Assembly (NCBI GenBank): GCA_012845835.1
Contig: JABAKD010000002.1
Span: forward strand, 7,868,603 to 7,932,602
Reading direction: 5' to 3'
DNA length: 64,000 nucleotides
DNA from: Undaria pinnatifida
Lineage: Eukaryota > Sar > Phaeophyceae > Laminariales > Alariaceae
Shown one piece after another: positions 40,824 through 51,420 of the stretch. The translations under genes and the position numbers were made by a program. Each line of letters starts with the position of its first letter. Position 1 is the first letter of the stretch. The notes beneath the pieces are model-generated. The model was not told the DNA's origin. It did not search any database and worked only from the letters and a program-made list of their open reading frames with translations.

Positions 40824-42060
40824 TCCAGCTGTGAGATCGAGGATTTTGTCGAAACTAATTTTTGCAAGCTGCGTGTGATACTCCGATCGCGCGTATCACG
40901 GGTTGTCTGTCCTCATTAAGGATAGAGGTCGGCGACTCTCCTTGCAACTACAGTGTAGCTATCAGGGTCAACGGGGTGATGCTAATCAGCCTGTGCGCGG
41001 AAACTATTAAATCCGTTTTTGAGAGGAGACAAAATCTGACTGCTGTGGAAGGAAATGCATCAGTTTTATCAAGTGAATGCTGTAAGTCGAACAACCGGTG
41101 AGGGGAGGGTGGAGTTATAAGGACGTGGGGGCCTGGCTTTGATCAAGAAGGGGGGGGGGAGGGCAGAAAGGGTTTTTTGAATGAACATCTTTAGATGTAG
41201 GGGTTTGCTATACGCGTGGTGCTAGGTCTAGGCGATGGTGCGGGTGGTGGGGAAGGAGGGGGCGTTGGGGAGGGGGGGAGGGGGGGGGGGATGAATGATA
41301 GCTACATCATGGATGGCTTGAAAGATAATGGCGTGGTATCAATTGCGTAGAAGGGTTCATTACTCTGGCCGATTTCGATTGTAGGTGGGGCGTTTGAACA
41401 AAAGGGCGGGGAAAAAAGAAAAAAAGGGGGGTGAATTGGAGCTACGGTATGGATGGCTAGAAAGATAATGAGGTGATATCAGCTGGCTGGTAGTGTTTAC
41501 TACTCTCAGTCATTGATTTTAGGTGGGGCGTTCGAACAAGAGAGATCGGGGGGGAAAGGGGGGGGCGGGCGGGACATTTCAGTATGTATCACCCTTAAAG
41601 GGTACAAATCTGACCGTTTTAGCAAGAAGACATCCCTTTATACCACCTGCCTGGTATTGTTTATTATTCTAGAAGGTTCGATGTTAGATGGACAGAAAGA
41701 TAATGAGGTGATATCCGCCGGCTGGTAGTGTTTACTACTCTGGCAGATTTTGATTTTAGGTGGGGTGTTTGAACAAGAGAGATCGGGGGGGCGGGGGGGC
41801 GGACGGGACACTTCAGTATGTGCGCGGAAAATAAAAATCCCTAAAGGGGACAAATCTGACGATTGTAGCAAGAAGACATCCCTTTATATCACCTGTTTGG
41901 TATTATTGTTTGTTGTTCTAGAATATTTGATGTTAGGTGTGGTATGTAACGCAATCTTTGTGTGGTAAAAGACGTGTTCGAGCTTCATAATTCGTTGTTG
42001 TTCATGGATCGCAAGATAGAAGATACAACCATGTAGTTACCATTATTTTATGACATCGCT
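40824..42060 (+). repeat. Family G arm, right member of inverted pair 2
   Basis: Starts AAAATACACTCCAGCTGTGA and runs through inner module, G run, GCTATACGCGTGGTGCTAGG module, then three TAGAAAGATAATG...GGTGGGGCGTTYGAACAAGAG modules at about 41285-41430, 41450-41570 and 41690-41810. It ends through GCAAGAAGACATCCCTTTAT and family P sequence. Order and orientation mirror 31420-33262. Confidence 0.7.
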
Positions 42061-42065
42061 AATTA

Positions 42066-42600
42066 TTCTAAAAAATGGAAATACACTCCAGCTGTGATAC
42101 CGAATATTTTGTCGAAACTCATCTTTGCAAGCTGTGTGTGATACTCCGATCGCGCGTATTATGGGTTGTGTGTCCTCATTAAGGATATAGGTCGGCGACT
42201 CCCCTTGCAACTACAGTGTAGCTATCAGGGTCAACAGGGTGATGTTAGGCAGTCTGTGCGCGGAAACTATAAAACCCGTTTCTGAGGGGGACAAAATCTG
42301 ACAGCTGTGACGGGAAATGTATCCGTTTATCAAGTGAATCTTGTAAGTCGAACAACCGGTGAGGGGAGGGCGGAGTTTTTAAGGACGTGGGGGGCTGATT
42401 TTGTTCAGAAGGGGGCGAGAGGGGGGGAGGGGGGGGAGGGGACGGGTGGGGCAGGTCAATTTGTGCGTGGAAACTACAAATCCTTCTTGTGGGGGATGGG
42501 GGATGAAGGTGGTGGGGGGGATAATTATATGAGATACACATTGCAAAATACAACAGGCGAGGTGATGTGGTCATGCAAAATCACCACCATGAAGTGCGAA
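42066..42600 (+). repeat. Second family G copy in tandem, with family P
   Basis: Begins GAAATACACTCCAGC directly after family P sequence. It carries the inner module almost intact, one G run and a GTCAATTTGTGCGTGGAAAC block. It then reaches ATTGCAAAATACAACAGGCG, AGGTGATGTGGTCATGCA, which is family P inverted relative to 31529-31590. Confidence 0.65.
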
Positions 42601-42929
42601 TCGCCAGTGTGATGAAAGGAACGCTTGGTGTACCCGCGCTCAATTACGTTACTTCGTTAGTCATGCTTCGTTTAGCATAGGTTGGGAGGCGATCGTATAG
42701 ACGGTATGTACGAAATACCCTACGTAATGGGTTGGTCGTGTGGCCTACCGCAATTTTGACATGTATGTATGCCTGTACTTCCTTTTCACATTATTATTGG
42801 TTCAAATGTGCGATTTACGCCTTCATGATTTTCACCGTATGATACACACCGATATGCACCATGGGCTATGCTATATGGTGCGAACTCGCTTTCCATGGTG
42901 TGCAATCTGGAGCACTATAAGGCACATAT

Positions 42930-43065
42930 CTCGGAGGGTGGAGGGGAACGTTGATTGGCTGAGCGTCGTGACAATGCATTGCCCTAGCCCGTTGTGCTTT
43001 ATTTTTATTGGTCCGTCACCCGCGCTTCACTGTAATTGGCCCATGAATATACCGCGACAACGTTA
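42930..43065 (+). repeat. Family K repeat, copy 5
   Basis: GAGGGTGGAGGGGAACGTTG, GCCCGTTGTGCTTTATTTTT, ATTGGTCCGTCACCCGCGCT and GTAATTGGCCCATG, with both ATTGG boxes preserved about 31 bp apart. Confidence 0.6.
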
Positions 43066-43267
43066 TTTTTCTTGCACACACGGGACACTCTAGATAGTAG
43101 ATACGAAGAAATATATATAGACGAGTCATCGACAGACTGGTAACAATATGGCTCCCGATGAGGCATCATTCGCCACGCACCAGGTGCAATGCTTCCATTT
43201 CTTTGTTTCCTGCAATGTGCCTGGTCATATTATATATATGCTGTATACATCGTGTATATATTCCGCT

Positions 43268-43555
43268 TTACGTATCCATTGCGTTTGCCATTGAATGGAC
43301 AGATATCCTTACGTTATTTGCGACGTATACATCTGTCCCGTAGTTTTTGACCACAGAGCCGGTAAACGATCGGCACTGACTGGCATAGTGTGGATGTTCT
43401 GTATGCCGATGGTCATGATTGCAATAGAGGTTCAATACGAAGAGCTCACACACGCCTAGCCGAACATGGCACGCGTGCGTGCTGTTTACTTTAAAGAGTC
43501 CTCGTCCCGTCAACCTATACCCCAACACAACCGGTGTTCGCGCCAATGCTTTATG
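43268..43555 (-). CDS. Terminal exon of minus-strand gene model (43.3-44.0 kb)
   Basis: After TTTTCTCTCTATTAGTAG the minus strand is open in phase 0 for 95 codons to a TAA. It reads HKALARTPVVLGYRLTGRGL, then FKVNSTHACHVRLGVCELFV, LNLYCNHDHRHTEHPHYASQ and CRSFTGSVVKNYGTDVYVAN. Composition is very protein-like, with spaced Cys and His residues. It follows exon 43629-43787 in phase across a 73-nt intron. I do not recognise the family. The K repeat and its ATTGG pair lie downstream, not at the promoter side. Confidence 0.5.
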   Translation of the reverse strand, partial: HKALARTPVVLGYRLTGRGLFKVNSTHACHVRLGVCELFVLNLYCNHDHRHTEHPHYASQCRSFTGSVVKNYGTDVYVANNVRISVHSMANAMDT

Positions 43556-43628
43556 CTACTAATAGAGAGAAAAGCCATTTGCTCTCGCAAACTACAAGGC
43601 AGAGGTGTAGGGCGCACACAGCGCCTAC

Positions 43629-43787
43629 CATAACCACGAAAAACTCGTTCGACGAGTCATCCCACATGCTAGGTGGGTGCAGCATAACCTTGCGAGCTCC
43701 TAACCCGAGGGGCTCAACATCAACATCACCCGAAACAAGAATTGGAAGGCGTTCGTTTGCGCAACACCCGGCAATCATTTCCTTGCG
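43629..43787 (-). CDS. Internal exon of minus-strand gene model
   Basis: Exactly 53 codons, phase 0 at both ends. The acceptor is TTTATTAGTGGTAG and the donor is GTTATG/GTAGGC. It encodes RKEMIAGCCANERLPILVSG, then DVDVEPLGLGARKVMLHPPS and MWDDSSNEFFVVM. Reading on without splicing gives a hydrophobic end and a TAA at 43551, a possible retained-intron form. The donor is ordinary rather than strong. Confidence 0.47.
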
Positions 43788-43905
43788 CTACCACTAATAA
43801 ACAGAGTTTTCTGAAAAATGGGAACGGAGCCTAAAATAAATGAGAACGGACGTTTTTTTTTAAAAAGCAACCCAATTGTGTACAACTCCAAAATAAAAAA
43901 TTGAC

Positions 43906-44042
43906 AGGTCCTGTGGGGCTGTACAGCGGCCTTCGAATGAGCTGTCGCTCAGGCTGGAAGTCCTCGGCATCGCCTTGGTAGCCAGCATCTAGAGAAATCA
44001 CAACGGAGCCAGCGTATATCGCTTTTTTCATAGTAACTGGTC
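43906..44042 (-). CDS. Upstream exon of minus-strand gene model, donor uncertain
   Basis: The acceptor GGCTAGAGTTGTTTTAG leads to GPVTMKKAIYAGSVVISLDA, then GYQGDAEDFQPERQLIRRPL and YSPTGP. A donor at GGACCT/GTCAAT would keep phase 0 with the next exon but is a weak site. The frame itself stays open to 43831. No upstream exon was found, so the 5' end of the gene is unknown. Confidence 0.38.
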
Positions 44043-44204
44043 CTAAAACAACTCTAGCCAAAAAAAGTTCATCACTCTAGCCGATAGTCCTACCGTTGAG
44101 GAACTCAACCGGTCACAACCATGTTGTTTGGCCCCAAAAGTGCAATCCGTACCGCACTATAGAGGGATGGCTCCGACTATAATACAAGCCGCCTCTACGA
44201 CAAT

Positions 44205-44430
44205 ATAACAATCCGTGAGGCCCATGGAGGTCTGTGGCACTGTTGTCGTGGTTGTAGACGGCTCGCTGATTTAGGGTGGAGGGTGGAGGGGAACAAGTTG
44301 TGTGTTTTCTACAGAAAATTGGGGCCTAACTTCATGCGCCGGCCTTGTTTATTGTGCTTAAAATTTGATTGGCCCATCATCACCTGCGCTTCAGCACTAG
44401 TGGTTAGTTGGTGGTAATGAGGCGCGCCTC
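44205..44430 (+). repeat. Family K repeat, copy 6
   Basis: GAGGTCTGTGGCACTGTTGT, TTAGGGTGGAGGGTGGAGGG, GCCTTGTTTATTGTGCTTAA and GATTGGCCCATCATCACC, with an extra ~30 bp inside. Confidence 0.55.
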
Positions 44431-44734
44431 AATACCTGCAGTATAGTCATATCTGCGATGCATCACATATATATGGAGTTTCTTGTCATGTATTGCAATG
44501 TATTGGCATTGAACGCGTCCCAGAGCAAATTGCTCCTGCGGTAGATTGATTCCGGATTCGTTCCGTTGAAGCTGCTATCGTAGCCATTTACGGGGGGCGC
44601 GGCCACCCATCTGGATTGGACAGATCGCCGAGGTCGTTGTACCTCGATTCGAATTGAGGGTGTACCAGTAGGATCGACATCATCATTGTGCTTCTTCTGG
44701 TATTCCGAACGAAAAGGGTATGATGTCGGAGAGG

Positions 44735-44737
44735 TTA

Positions 44738-44774
<37 letters not shown>

Positions 44775-44892
44775 CTCGACGCGCTTGTTGTGGGCTTGTG
44801 GGTGTTGCGGGTTTATTTATTCTCGACGAGCTTGTGGGCTTGTGGGTACTGTGGGCTTATTCTCGACGAGCTTGTGGGCTAGTCGGTATATC
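44735..44892 (+). repeat. TTG microsatellite and TTCTCGACGAGCTTGTGGGC repeats
   Basis: A 40-bp GTT run is followed by three copies of TTCTCGACGMGCTTGTGGGC, with spacing of about 45-50 bp. Confidence 0.8.
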
Positions 44893-44923
44893 GTGCGGCG
44901 GTTACTCGGGTCCTACATGACAT

Positions 44924-45520
44924 ATGTGCCGTGGAACTAACACTCCACTTTTTTTTCTCGGTAATTTTGAATTTTCAAATTTAAATGTAAAAAAATCGCC
45001 GTTTAATCACGTCGTGCTGTCGATTATTGGGCAGATGACGCGGCTCAGCAGTGTTTCTCTCAGTTCTCGTACGTCCGTACGATGTTTTGAAAATTCGAAA
45101 AACAATATAGAAGGGAACCCAGTTTTGGTGGCGGTGAAAACACACGTTGCCGCACCATCCTCGACGAACTCTAAAGGGCGTATAGCGAAACCAGTTCGAA
45201 AAGAGTTGCCTGTTTTCTTTGCGTGCACGGAACCCGTCGGGACTGACCTTGGTGTCCTGTACGTTGAGTGCGGTGGACAAACGTGGCCGCAAACAATGTT
45301 GACTTACACAAACATACACACGAACACACACACAAAAAAACAAAGAAAGTTGTTCAAGGCCCTCGTATGCGATCCGAACATAATAAAGAGGCTTTTTTCC
45401 CTTGAACTTGGAAAACCAAGAAAAAACACGCACAAACAAACAAACGGACACACACAAAAACAAAGAAAGTTGTTCAAGGCACCCTATACCCCCCACCCCC
45501 CCGTATGCGGTCCGACATGA
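44924..45520 (+). CDS. 198-codon ORF containing family L, doubtful
   Basis: ATG-initiated: MCRGTNTPLFFLGNFEFSNL, then VVLSIIGQMTRLSSVSLSSR, and the L block KPVRKELPVFFACTEPVGTD. The last third is low-complexity Thr/His/Lys (THTNTHTKKQRK) because ACACAC-rich DNA is tandemly duplicated (45305-45420 and 45425-45540). The L block is matched in frame by minus-strand 33277-33522, which argues for some coding history. It may be the 3' end of a retroelement rather than a host gene. Confidence 0.33.
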   Translation: MCRGTNTPLFFLGNFEFSNLNVKKSPFNHVVLSIIGQMTRLSSVSLSSRTSVRCFENSKNNIEGNPVLVAVKTHVAAPSSTNSKGRIAKPVRKELPVFFACTEPVGTDLGVLYVECGGQTWPQTMLTYTNIHTNTHTKKQRKLFKALVCDPNIIKRLFSLELGKPRKNTHKQTNGHTQKQRKLFKAPYTPHPPVCGPT

Positions 45521-45579
45521 AGAGGCTTCTTTTTCCTTGTTGAAAAACAAAAAAAAAATGGATCAGCCCTGCGCGCTTC

Positions 45580-46700
45580 GCGCGTCACACTATGAGTAAC
45601 TCACGCACGTTGTTTTCTGAATATCGTCTAATATTGAAGAATTCGGAAGGTTCAACCGGCAGCAGCAGGAGTACAAAAATGTAAGAATGTCGGAACAGAG
45701 TGGAGTTTGGCGGAACGAAGAGGAAATATCGGAGAACCGGGTAGCATAGGGGGGGGGGGGGTGGTTCCAGGGGAAGGAATAGCGAAAAATAGGAGGACCT
45801 CAGCAGCAACAACGTAGCACACCAGCAGCACACCAGCAGCGAGTATCGGACACAACAACCGGTAGAGGAAGAAGCGAGTAGCGCCCACGCAGCAGCGACA
45901 GCAGCAGCAGTAGCAGTAGGGAGAAGACCGGCGGCAGGAGCATAGGGGTAGAGAGGTGGCACGGGGAGGCACCAATCGCAATCTACATTTCTGGGCAGGA
46001 GAGTGCGACAGATGATGCAGCTTCAATGGAAACAGCAGCAGCAACACAGGAGGGTCAGCAGATTAGAAGGAAGGTCGTACGACTGGAGCATAGGAGAACA
46101 GGGATACAGCAGGTAAAACAGTAGTAGTAGTGTCATCGATCACAAGCTACTCAAGAACAGCACACATCGTGGTGAGCGCGTGTTGTACGGACTGCTGTGG
46201 ATGAGTAGAGAAGGAATAAGAAGAAGGAATGTTGTACAAGCGTGGTCGTATAGGGATGCCGAACGAGCAGGCTAACGCAGAGATTCAAGAGTAAGGACAT
46301 GTTTGCGACACCATGACGCATACCGAGAACAAACAGTTAGGCGAGTCCCGAGTGTATGGGTAGCGCAGCGATCTGTTCCCTGAAGCCATGCATTACATCA
46401 AAAGCCACTACTAGTTGTTGAGGTTATCTGTCGGAAAGGGGGGCAGGTCAGCCGCGTACAATAGCCGGGAGAGGGAGCGGGGAAGGGAGAGGGGGGCAAG
46501 GAAAACCGGACGAGGGTGAGCCGTCAGTTTCCACCCCCCCCACCCTCCCCCGCGGGGCGGGGGAACACCATGGTATTAATGAACACGCATATTTTCGTGA
46601 AGAGGAGACCAAAGTGCCAACATATCGACATAGATAGTCTACCCATATAGACTAGTCTATATATTATACCCGGTACCAGGTATATATGCACTTTGAAAAC
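45580..46700. other. AGC/CAG-rich region without supported gene
   Basis: CAGCAGCAG and related trinucleotides recur between 45650 and 46060 and give Ala/Leu/Ser-biased frames on the minus strand. After 46100 no frame with splice support was seen. Palindromes rich in CTAG (TAGACTAGTCTA) occur near 46650. Confidence 0.4.
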
Positions 46701-46704
46701 TGAA

Positions 46705-46950
46705 AAAAAAAACACTTGAGCTGTGAGATCGACCAAAAAAAAATGTTCTTGACCAAAACTCGGTCTTTGCAAGTGTTGCGTGTGATACTTCGATCACGCG
46801 TGTTACTACGATGTGTGTATACTCTCAAGAGGATGCAGGTCGATGACTCCCCCGCCGGTCAACAGGCCTAACATGTAGTCTATGTCCAGCCGTGTCCTGC
46901 GCACGGAAATTTTGTCACCCGCATTGAGGGGAACGACAACAACAGTTAAG
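46705..46950 (+). repeat. Strongly diverged family G copy
   Basis: CACTTGAGCTGTGAGATCGA, GTGTGATACTTCGATCACGC, AGGTCGATGACTCCCC and CTGCGCACGGAAATTTTGTC can be aligned in order with the inner G module, at clearly lower identity than other copies. It is an old member. Confidence 0.5.
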
Positions 46951-47326
46951 AGACAGCTGTGAAATTCAGGATGCATGGACGAAAAAATTGTAGAGTGTAC
47001 GATAACGCCCGGAGTGGACTCCTTGAGTCTACCGGGTTTGTACTCAAGCAAGGACTAGCGAGCTACCGTTTTAGTACGCAAAGCCTACGTACCGACTGTA
47101 GATGTGTCATTACGTACTTGCTTTGTACTCTCCGTATGTGTGGCAGGCCAGCGGAGCTCCAACCCAGCCCTGATGCTCGGGTTAGTGCTGTCGAGTCATG
47201 ACGCGCAGCAGTTGTTAACGTGCGGTGGATAACGAGAGTTTTACTAAGCATTTTTGGTCCTGATTACTCTGTTCGCCTTTAAGTACAAATTTATTTTTAC
47301 GAAAGTCGAAACGACATCACCCCCAG

Positions 47327-47472
47327 GCACAGGTGTTGCGTATCTCAGCTGTAATAATAGCGAGAATTTCGACGACACTCGTCTAGATCGCTACTGTTTC
47401 GAAGTGAATTCTCTTCTGCTTCTGGTATTATTATATGAAAATGCACGCTCACACACCTGTTGTATTGGTTGA
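47327..47472 (+). CDS. Possible terminal exon, unrecognised
   Basis: The acceptor ACGACATCACCCCCAG precedes a 48-codon frame: GTGVAYLSCNNSENFDDTRL, then DRYCFEVNSLLLLVLLYENA and RSHTCCIG, stop TGA. It contains five Cys. No partner exon in the right phase was identified. Confidence 0.25.
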
Positions 47473-47779
47473 CTGAAGATCGACGAGTTGAGTGAGATCT
47501 GGCGTTCTGCGTCAGGTGCCGGGCGGCGCCCTCGATCCTAAAGCTCTTCGAACGCCCATATCGACCAAAATACGAATATGATGTATCGACATTGACACCA
47601 CCGCAAAGAGATGCACATGAACTTTTCGGCGGGGTTAGTTTGATTGCTGATTGATTTGCCCGAATCGGGTTGATTTAAATTTATGATTGCCTAGCTGAAT
47701 AAAAACAACAATAATATCCACTAGGCGATGCTCTGATTAATACTTATGATTGCAAATTGGTTGATTGCCTTTTCAACAG

Positions 47780-48049
47780 TTCAATTCAAATAATCCGGCG
47801 GCAGCTCCTCGAATGGGACCTCGGTTCGCTCATGCACGGAGTCCCTTCCCCCACACGCTCTCTCAGGGGTGTAGCCTACCGTGCAATGCGATGGAGCTGT
47901 TGCCTTGTTCTGCGTACAGCAAGGAGTCGGAAGCACTGAAGCCACAGCAGCAACGCCCTACCGTCACCCCTTTGATATGTCGTTTCCACATTCGCGTGCT
48001 TGTGACTTACTGCTGTTTAAGGAAAGGCGCTGTACCATTTCCTACATAG
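47780..48049 (+). CDS. Possible terminal exon, Pro/Cys-containing protein
   Basis: The acceptor GATTGCCTTTTCAACAG is preceded by a CTGATTAAT branch-like site. It leads into 89 codons and a TAG: FNSNNPAAAPRMGPRFAHAR, then SPFPHTLSQGCSLPCNAMEL and LPCSAYSKESEALKPQQQRP. It ends in a Cys/Arg-rich hydrophobic stretch. The frame is phase 0 at the acceptor. Immediately downstream at 48071 lies a family A-like element. Function is unknown. Confidence 0.42.
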   Translation, partial: FNSNNPAAAPRMGPRFAHARSPFPHTLSQGCSLPCNAMELLPCSAYSKESEALKPQQQRPTVTPLICRFHIRVLVTYCCLRKGAVPFPT

Positions 48050-48070
48050 TAGATACTAACTACTGCCGTT

Positions 48071-48255
48071 GACGCGTGCTACAATAGAGGTAACACTTTT
48101 TGGGCGTATCTGTTTCTGGATTTGACGGGGCTCCTTAGCCCAAAGTTAACCCCGCCTTAGCCCAAGACCGTCGGAATTTCAACATTTTTTTCGCACCATG
48201 TGTGCCTTGTGTCCCTATGCCATGGATGTTTTCACCGGGGTGCACTTTCAGCTTA
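48071..48255 (+). mobile_element. Family A variant, 5' part
   Basis: GACGCGTGCTACAATAGAGG starts the element. ACCGTCGGAATTTCAACATT and CATGGATGTTTTCACCGGGG type words follow. The 3' inverted repeat is not visible, so it is truncated or rearranged. Confidence 0.55.
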
Positions 48256-48356
48256 CTCAAGAAAACGTCTTGTGTCAAACTTATTAACAGTACAGGGGAT
48301 CCTACACTGAGGACCGCCAGAACGAAGATGGTGCACGTTTACTGTACGCGTAGCAT

Positions 48357-48640
48357 GTGTCCGTTATCGATGGACACGCTGGTAGAAGTAGTTTGACGAC
48401 ACTCCACGGCTTTCTGAGCACCGTGTATAGTAGTCCAGCAGTAGAACTTCCCTCGCGTGTTGTTGTGCCTCATGTTTTGGCTGAGGAAACAGGTGTCGCT
48501 CACCTTCTCCCCGCACAGAACACTGCGCTTTTGTTGGCAACGACAAGTCCGCCTACGGGGAACACGCGTTCGGAGGCCGCAGAAGACGCTTGGACCGTCA
48601 AATGCCTGGGGGCACCGCTCATGAGCCGTTTAGCATATGC
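48357..48640 (+). other. Open frame of uncertain status
   Basis: A frame without an early ATG reads VELPSRVVVPHVLAEETGVA and HLLPAQNTALLLATTSPPTG before running into the CATGG array. A CAGCAG/TAGAACTTCC acceptor-like site lies at 48440. It is protein-like but unsupported by a second exon or a stop outside repeat. Confidence 0.25.
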
Positions 48641-50030
48641 CATGGGACAGTGCATGGCCACTCACATGGGCTGTGCCATGAGGGGTATGTAGATATGCAG
48701 CCCATGGTACCATGACACGACATTTCCGGTATATTTAGCAATAAATGGGACTGAACATGGTCAAAGCCACGAGCTATCTCATGGCAGGTTTATACAGCTC
48801 GTGGGACCTGGCATGAGATCGATCATGACACGTGTCAACAGCTCATGGGACCGTCCACGGGACCAACCATGGCATGTATCCAACGACCATGGCACAGACA
48901 ATGGAACCGATCAGGGCACGGCCTATGAGACGTTTCACGCCATGGCTGATGTGTCTTATGGGTTGTGCAAGGCGAGGAACACCGCGCCCATGAAGCAGTC
49001 GATGAAGTGACCCATATGGCACATTTAGCGTGTCATGGGACGGGCAATGGTCACGCCCATGAGTTGTGCGTTGGCACGTCTTCACGTTTACACAGTTTAT
49101 GGGTCTGCCGATGGCAACGACCATGGCATGGGACCGACCATGCAAGTGTACACATTCCATGGAACCGACCATGGCACAGCCCATAAGACGCTGCGCATGT
49201 CATGGGACAACACAGGGTCAGCTCCATGGACTGTGCCATGAGACGTATACATAGCCCTTGGCGCCGCTCATGGCACGGCCCGTGGTACATTTAGCGTGCC
49301 ATGATACGGACAATGATGAAGATCATGAGCTGTGCAGCGGCGCATTTACAAAGCTCATAAGACCGTGCCCACGTGACGGACCCTGGCACGTGTACACAGC
49401 CCATGGCAATGCTCATGGCAAGGCCAATGGCCTTTCGGCGCGCTTATGGGACGGCGCATGATCTGCCCCACGGAACGTTTAGAATGCCATGGCTCAGCCC
49501 ATGGGGCAACCTATGGGATGTGCCATGGGAGGCACACAGGGCATAGGTCCGAGCATGGCACGGCCCATGGTACTTGGAGGGACAAAAAATTGGCGCGTTT
49601 GGAATACCACGGGATCGGGAGTTGAAAGGCCCGTGACACTGCCCATGGAATGTTCAAAAGTATATGGCGCAGCCCATTTGAGTGTCATGAGGCAAACCAC
49701 GAGACATCCCATAGGACATCTCATAAGCTTCCCCACGGGGCATCCCACTGCGTGGTTTTGCTGTGAGGCATTCCATGGAACGTTCCAAAGAACTTCCTGT
49801 GAGACGTCCCGTGGGTCTACTCATGGCATGCGTCATGGGGCGCGTTTTCCTATGGCATGTCCCATGACACGCATCACAATGCGCCATCCCATGAGATGGT
49901 CCGTTTGACTGGGTCGTATCATCGGTTGAGCGATGGGGTTTAAGCTACATGGCATGGCCCATCGGACGCCCTGTGGCACGATTTCGTCCCATGGGGACAT
50001 ACCATGGGAGAAACCCGTGGGTACCCTATG
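48640..50030. repeat. Second CATGG-based degenerate array
   Basis: CCCATGG, CATGGCACGG, GCCATGGGA and CATGGGACAG words recur every 12-30 bp for 1.4 kb. A higher-order unit near 48.8-49.5 kb has CATGGGACCGACCATGG and GTGTACACAG. Unlike the 14.4-kb array, I see no single strand switch. Open frames up to 139 codons are by-products. Confidence 0.75.
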
Positions 50031-50352
50031 GGAATCCCAAGGGCCACGCCACAGGCTGACATGTGTGCCAGTGTTCGAAAAAATGTTTTGGGTGAGGCAT
50101 TGAGCTCCCTCAAGTTTCAGGAGCTGAGAACATTTCGCTGCACCGACTACCGTGGGACGGCTCAACCCCCGTCTATCGTAGCGCACGCGTCTGAAGCGCG
50201 TTTAACACGACGATCGTGCCCCCCCCAACCCACCCTGCCGACTCAGACACACTGGAGCGTGGTTATCGCGAGACCTGATGTGCGCAACGCGAGGCTTCGC
50301 ACTGAAGCACATTCAGATCCGATTGTCGCCACAGCTGTTATGGTGTGACAAG

Positions 50353-50540
50353 TCACGCGCGTGCTACGACGGGGGTAGCATTTTTTTGGCGTTTTTTTCC
50401 CCCTGACTCATGGGGTCCCTCAATCGGGGAACTGCCCGATTCCGTTTGAACATCTTGAGTGATACTCTATGTGCACCGAGGCCATGGGGCTGTTCTTCGA
50501 ATTGCACTTTCAGTTTTCCTTCGCGTTTCTTTGGAGGGGT
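50353..50540 (+). mobile_element. Family A variant, 5' part
   Basis: GCGCGTGCTACGACGGGGGT start, then CCTCAATCGGGGAAC and GAGGCCATGGGGCTGTTCTT, matching the 48071 and 51170 variants in layout. Confidence 0.5.
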
Positions 50541-50793
50541 GAGGTAGCATTCGTACGCTCGCGCAATCCGACCAGACGCGTCCCTGTGCCGCCAATAATA
50601 GCCCTAAAACAAATACACACCTACATGTATCATGCGTCAAACTAACCGCTAGTTCCTCACTTGAGGAGCTCAACCGGACAGAAACGCTTCCATTTTTTGG
50701 CCCAAACAACCTCAACCCCTAGACCGTTACGGTCGTGGGATGAGTCGGAAAGTTGCGCGTTTTGGCACGAAACACTTTTGATTGATCGGGCTT

Positions 50794-51065
50794 CGACGCA
50801 GCGTGTTACGATAGAGGTGCACCACTTTTTTTCTAATACTGCCCCTCAATTTGGGAGCTTAAGACGTACCTCTCCCAAAACCTGAGGTGTGGAGAGAAAT
50901 AGTTAACTGCTACCGGGTGAAACATCCCACGGCCTAGAGGTACACAACAACAATTAGGCCTAAAAAAATAAATGGGGCGTATTTTCGACAATCTTGGGTT
51001 AAGGAGCCCCGTCATTCGGAAATCATTTTCGACAAAAAAAGGTACACCCCTGTCGTAGCATGCGT
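50794..51065 (+). mobile_element. Family A TIR element, intact
   Basis: Starts GACGCAGCGTGTTACGATAG and ends CCCCTGTCGTAGCATGCGTC, with the full family interior (CCCCTCAATTTGGGAGCTTA, GCTACCGGGTGAAACATCCC, TCTTGGGTTAAGGAGCCCC). It is about 272 bp. Confidence 0.8.
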
Positions 51066-51169
51066 CCTTCCTCCACTGATTGACAAACGCGCGAATACCG
51101 TCGTCGTGCTTCGCAGCGAGTAGAATCGTTTTGTACCCAGACCATGGGACTACTCACGTTATTGTATTG

Positions 51170-51420
51170 GACGCAGGCTACGATAGATGAGGCAGCACAG
51201 TAAAAAAGACGAAGAAACAGTTCTGACCAACCGGACTCCTCAATCGAGGTAGTGCCCAGTGTCATTGTTTTTTTCCCACTGGTTTTGCTTCGCAATACTG
51301 TTTGGTGTCTGCTTCTAGGCCATGGCGTTGTTCATCAAACTTGCACGCTCCTTTTTGTCTCCATCTCGTGTTTGTTTTTTTGGGTAGGCACAGAGCTCTT
51401 CAGGCGAGGAGGGACGAAAT
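51170..51420 (+). mobile_element. Family A variant, 3' end lost
   Basis: GACGCAGGCTACGATAGATG, then CCTCAATCGAGGTAGTGCCC and CTAGGCCATGGCGTTGTTCA, TTGCACGCTCC. It is the same layout as 50353. Confidence 0.5.

Noticed and set aside
44640-44675. tRNA-like GATTCGAATT word
   Set aside because: No cloverleaf can be drawn around it; it is a simple palindrome.
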